Of a stretch of DNA of 64,000 nucleotides, positions 61,114 to 64,000 are shown piece by piece. A program made the translations under genes and the position numbers. The DNA comes from Phycisphaerales bacterium UBA5793 (GTDB taxonomy: Bacteria; Planctomycetota; Phycisphaerae; Phycisphaerales; UBA5793). Each line of letters opens with the position of its first letter. Positions within the stretch are counted from its first letter, which is position 1. The DNA is taken from assembly GCA_002418285.1 (NCBI GenBank), contig DIDT01000045.1, positions 1-64,000 on the forward strand. Reading direction: 5' to 3'. The notes below the pieces were generated by a model. It was not told the DNA's origin. It did not search any database and saw nothing but the letters and a program-made list of their open reading frames with translations.

Positions 61114-63960
61114 CTACGGTTCCTGAAGTTGTTCCAATGTCGCGCGCCACTGGGCAGCCTTTACGTCCCAACCAGCGTCTGGCGCAACATCGTGCCAGAA
61201 TTCGTAGACTTCGACCAGCCGTTCCATCAACCAGGGCCGGCGCTCGGGAGGGAGGCAGCGCGGCTCGTGCAACATCCCGATGGCGCCAGCAGACCTGTAC
61301 GGCTCGGCTTCCTCGCACAGCGCCAGGGCGCGCTGGCGATCCGTTGAAAGCAGCTGCTTCGCCCGCTTGTTCAGCGCGGCTCCGAGATCGGCCATGGCTG
61401 TGATCCGCCGAAACGCCTCTTTGTGCCCTTCCGGATAGGCCCGCTCAACGATCGCCAGAATCTCGCGTCGCAACGTGATGGCTTCCTCAAAGTCGCTGTC
61501 CGCCTCGCGCGAGCCGGCCAGCCACCGAAGTGTCTGTTGCACCGCCCGGCTGTCCTCGCCCAGCAGTATGCGTTGCTGGTCAAGCGCCTGTCGACAGTAC
61601 TGCTCGCCTTCATGTCGCCGCCCCTGATGAACGATTTGCGTGCCGATGTTGAACAAGTCCGTTGCAACGAGGGGATGCTCCTGGCCGTACACGGCGAGGT
61701 GGATGGCCATCGCTTCGCGGAAGAGTTCTTCCGCCTCGTCCGGCCGTCCTTGAGAGCCAACCTCCCAAGCCAGGTTGAAAAGGACATGCGCGACCTTCGG
61801 GTGCTGGTCACCGTAATACTCGCGCCGCCACTCGAGGACTCGAAGGTCGGCGGACTCGGCCTCTTTGTGTCGGTTCTGCTTCGAATACAAGACGGCGAGC
61901 GAGGCCAGGTTGCCCATGAAACGTGGATCGTCTTCGCCGTAGAGTTCACGGTTGATCTGCAGCGCTTCGTTAAGCCGCGTTTCAGCCTCCGCACCGGCCC
62001 GCCTGTCCATAGCGGCGCCTCCCAGATACTCCAGTGCTCTGGCCTCGGCGCTTCGATTCCCAAGTACGCGCGACATGTCCAACACTTCGAGGCTGATCTC
62101 CTCCACTTCGCCGCTGCGTCCCAGGTTCTCCTTGACAAACGCAAGTTGGAGCAGAGACTCGAGGACAGCAGGGTGGGTTGTCCCGGGTCCATAGTGCGCC
62201 CGGCGGAGTTCCAGTGCGGCGCTCAGATGCTGGTCGGCGGCCGCGTAGATTCCCAGCTCGCGATAGGTCCGTCCGATGGCTTCGTGAAGTTGCGCCCGCA
62301 CGAGCGGCTGATCGGCAAACTGCTCCTCAAGAGTGTCCGCAGCCGGGGTCAGCACGAATTCGTCCATTACCTGTCGGGCAACGTCCACTGCCTGGGCCGC
62401 GTCAGCGCGCCTGTCATACTCCGCCAGTTCCTCCTCAATTTCGTCCGGCGTGAGCTTGCGGCGGTTCGAACCCTCACCGACGTACTGGCGTTGCAGCGCC
62501 GCCCCCACCTGTTCGCGGAAGCGCTCCTTGATGCGGAGTCCCATCTCATTGGCGTCGATCCCGCGGAGCATTGCGGCCTGGAATTCGGAGACCTGTTGCA
62601 TTTGCTCCCGCGCCGAATCCGCCTCAGCCCGGCGCTTCTCGGCCCGCAGCAAGCCAAACGTCGTCCCGGCCGTTCCAGCGAGTAGCGCGACCACCACCAT
62701 CATCGCTGCGGTAACCATCGTGCGGTTGCGCCGAACGAACTTGCGGAAGCGGTAGATCCTGCTCGGCGGCGCCGCATCCACTGGCTCGCCGGAGAGGAAG
62801 TGCTGCACGTCTGTGGCGAGTTCATGGGCCGTCTCGTAGCGCCGCGCGCGGTCCTTCTCGAGGCACTTCATCACGATCCAGTCCAACTCACCTTTGACCT
62901 GGCGCTGAAGTGCTGCAAACTCGGTGTCACGTCGGCCGGCAATCTCCTGCGGCGTGGCGCCGTTTCGCTGGTTGACCGGTTCGGCGCCGAGCGTCGACAG
63001 GCGGCAGCTGGGTGTCGCCGGCTCCATTTCGCGGATGATCTTCACCAAGCGGGGGTAATCAGCCTTACGGAGCGCATCAGGCTCGAAGGGCAGCGTGCCG
63101 GTCAGGAGTTGATAAAGGATCACACCGAGTGAGTACACGTCGCTGCGCGTGTCCACGTCCGTGCCGCCGCTGCCAGCCTGTTCGGGGCTCATGTACTCGG
63201 GCGTTCCCATCAGCCGGCCAATCTCGGTGTGCAGTGTGCGATCAGTCAGCGGAACAGCTGTGGCCTTGGCGATGCCGAAGTCGATCACCTTCGGAACTGG
63301 CTTGCCGTCTGTGAGGGTGAGGAGGACATTCGAGGGCTTCAGATCACGGTGGATGATGCCCTTGGTGTGAGCGTGCTGGACGGCCTCGCAAACCCGAACG
63401 AACAACTCGAGTCGCTGACGAACTCGTAGTCGACCGGTGTCGCAGTAGTCGGTGATCGGCAGCCCGGCCGCGTGCTCCATCACAAAGTACGGTCGGCCCT
63501 GGTCGGTCGCGCCGGCGTCGTAGATTCGGGCCACATTGGGATGGTCCATCAGCGCCAGGGCCTGGCGTTCCATCTCGAAGCGTGCCAGCACTTCCTTGGA
63601 GTCCACGCCCAGTTTGAGGATCTTTACTGCGACGGTTCGGTGCATCGGCTCGGTCTGCTCGGCCGTCCAGACCTCGCCAAAGCCGCCTTCGCCGAGGCGT
63701 TCCAAGAGTCGGTAGGGACCAATCTTCCCGCTCGGGTTGGGCCATGATGGTGCGGGCCGATCGTCAGAGCCGGATGTTGGGCTGGTCAGGAAACCATCGC
63801 GCCCTGCGTGGTCGAGCGCATGAAGCAGGCCCTCCACAGAAGAACGCAACTCCGGCTGGTCGGTGCAGACCCGGCTCAGGAAAGCCGCACGGCGGTCGGG
63901 CGAGAGCTGCATCGCTTCAGCGAAAATCTCCTGGATGCGATCTTGTTCGCCGCTTTTCAT
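61114..63960 (-). CDS. Membrane Ser/Thr protein kinase with TPR repeats
   Basis: A 948-aa protein from the ATG at 63960 (MKSGEQDRIQEIFAEAMQLS); one 18 bp upstream at 63978 is possible. Kinase domain ~78-365: GEGGFG loop at 90-95, Lys113 in VAVKILK, HRDLKPSN at 204-211, DFG at 227-229, GTPEYMSPEQ. One TM helix near 421-443 (VTAAMMVVVALLAGTAGTTF) is followed by ~15 TPR-like repeats (YGEDDPRFMGNLASLAVLYS). This is the planctomycete PknB-TPR type, often paired with an upstream ECF sigma gene, which would lie outside the window. Confidence 0.92.
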   Translation of the reverse strand: MKSGEQDRIQEIFAEAMQLSPDRRAAFLSRVCTDQPELRSSVEGLLHALDHAGRDGFLTSPTSGSDDRPAPSWPNPSGKIGPYRLLERLGEGGFGEVWTAEQTEPMHRTVAVKILKLGVDSKEVLARFEMERQALALMDHPNVARIYDAGATDQGRPYFVMEHAAGLPITDYCDTGRLRVRQRLELFVRVCEAVQHAHTKGIIHRDLKPSNVLLTLTDGKPVPKVIDFGIAKATAVPLTDRTLHTEIGRLMGTPEYMSPEQAGSGGTDVDTRSDVYSLGVILYQLLTGTLPFEPDALRKADYPRLVKIIREMEPATPSCRLSTLGAEPVNQRNGATPQEIAGRRDTEFAALQRQVKGELDWIVMKCLEKDRARRYETAHELATDVQHFLSGEPVDAAPPSRIYRFRKFVRRNRTMVTAAMMVVVALLAGTAGTTFGLLRAEKRRAEADSAREQMQQVSEFQAAMLRGIDANEMGLRIKERFREQVGAALQRQYVGEGSNRRKLTPDEIEEELAEYDRRADAAQAVDVARQVMDEFVLTPAADTLEEQFADQPLVRAQLHEAIGRTYRELGIYAAADQHLSAALELRRAHYGPGTTHPAVLESLLQLAFVKENLGRSGEVEEISLEVLDMSRVLGNRSAEARALEYLGGAAMDRRAGAEAETRLNEALQINRELYGEDDPRFMGNLASLAVLYSKQNRHKEAESADLRVLEWRREYYGDQHPKVAHVLFNLAWEVGSQGRPDEAEELFREAMAIHLAVYGQEHPLVATDLFNIGTQIVHQGRRHEGEQYCRQALDQQRILLGEDSRAVQQTLRWLAGSREADSDFEEAITLRREILAIVERAYPEGHKEAFRRITAMADLGAALNKRAKQLLSTDRQRALALCEEAEPYRSAGAIGMLHEPRCLPPERRPWLMERLVEVYEFWHDVAPDAGWDVKAAQWRATLEQLQEP

Positions 63961-64000
63961 CTTCCTTACCTGGTGCATGGGTCGGATCGGCCAGTTCCTT

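Noticed and set aside
1..64000. CRISPR array
   Set aside because: No set of regularly spaced identical repeats of 24-40 bp was seen on either strand.

Overview
The window looks like a chromosome segment of a high-GC planctomycete, most likely of the Phycisphaerae lineage. The evidence is indirect but consistent: a C-terminal CAACGYPRG...VCTECG zinc ribbon (3356-4036), a membrane Ser/Thr kinase with TPR repeats, FG-GAP and HAF-type secreted repeat proteins, and a large nitrogen-oxide respiratory island. No rRNA, tRNA or CRISPR array was seen.

Region 1 (about 1-24.2 kb) is a lambda-like tailed prophage or its remnant. It holds a ParB-like/N6-adenine methylase, a leftward block of eight small genes (4.1-7.4 kb), a regulatory/packaging gap with phased repeats, then a rightward late operon: terminase, portal, protease-capsid fusion, decoration, head-tail connectors, tail tube, tail chaperones, tape measure and distal tail proteins, ending in a Cys-rich protein. 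No integrase, lysis or repressor gene is recognisable, so it may be defective or extend outside the window.

Region 2 (24.2-45.3 kb) is a nitrate/nitrite/NO island. First comes a Nas/Nap-like molybdoenzyme operon with membrane, ferredoxin, Rieske and small membrane subunits plus a TehA/SLAC1 channel. Then follow nitrosative-stress genes: two hemerythrins, an RIC di-iron repair protein, a truncated haemoglobin, a cupin, DUF488, an orphan SdhB-like protein, and two Rrf2 regulators whose upstream regions share a conserved promoter/operator block. Last is a Tat-exported nitrite oxidoreductase/nitrate reductase of the NxrA/NxrB type, with a fused dihaem-cytochrome/gamma subunit, an unknown 120-aa protein between A and B, and a TorD-type chaperone. 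A ClC channel closes the region. Nitrate reduction versus nitrite oxidation cannot be decided from sequence.

Region 3 (45.9-54.4 kb) is a defence island. A leftward, translationally coupled operon encodes an HsdM-like remnant, a type I specificity protein with an extra C-terminal domain, an AAA ATPase and an HNH nuclease (Septu PtuA/PtuB-like). No HsdR is visible. An IS3-family element (53148-54414) with 12-bp inverted repeats sits upstream; the genes on both sides end at its borders, and no target duplication is seen, which suggests an IS-mediated deletion.

Region 4 (54.4-64 kb) is ordinary planctomycete chromosome: a HAF-repeat secreted protein truncated by the IS, a subtilase with an unusual serine motif, two FG-GAP proteins sharing a near-identical C-terminal module, and a Ser/Thr kinase.
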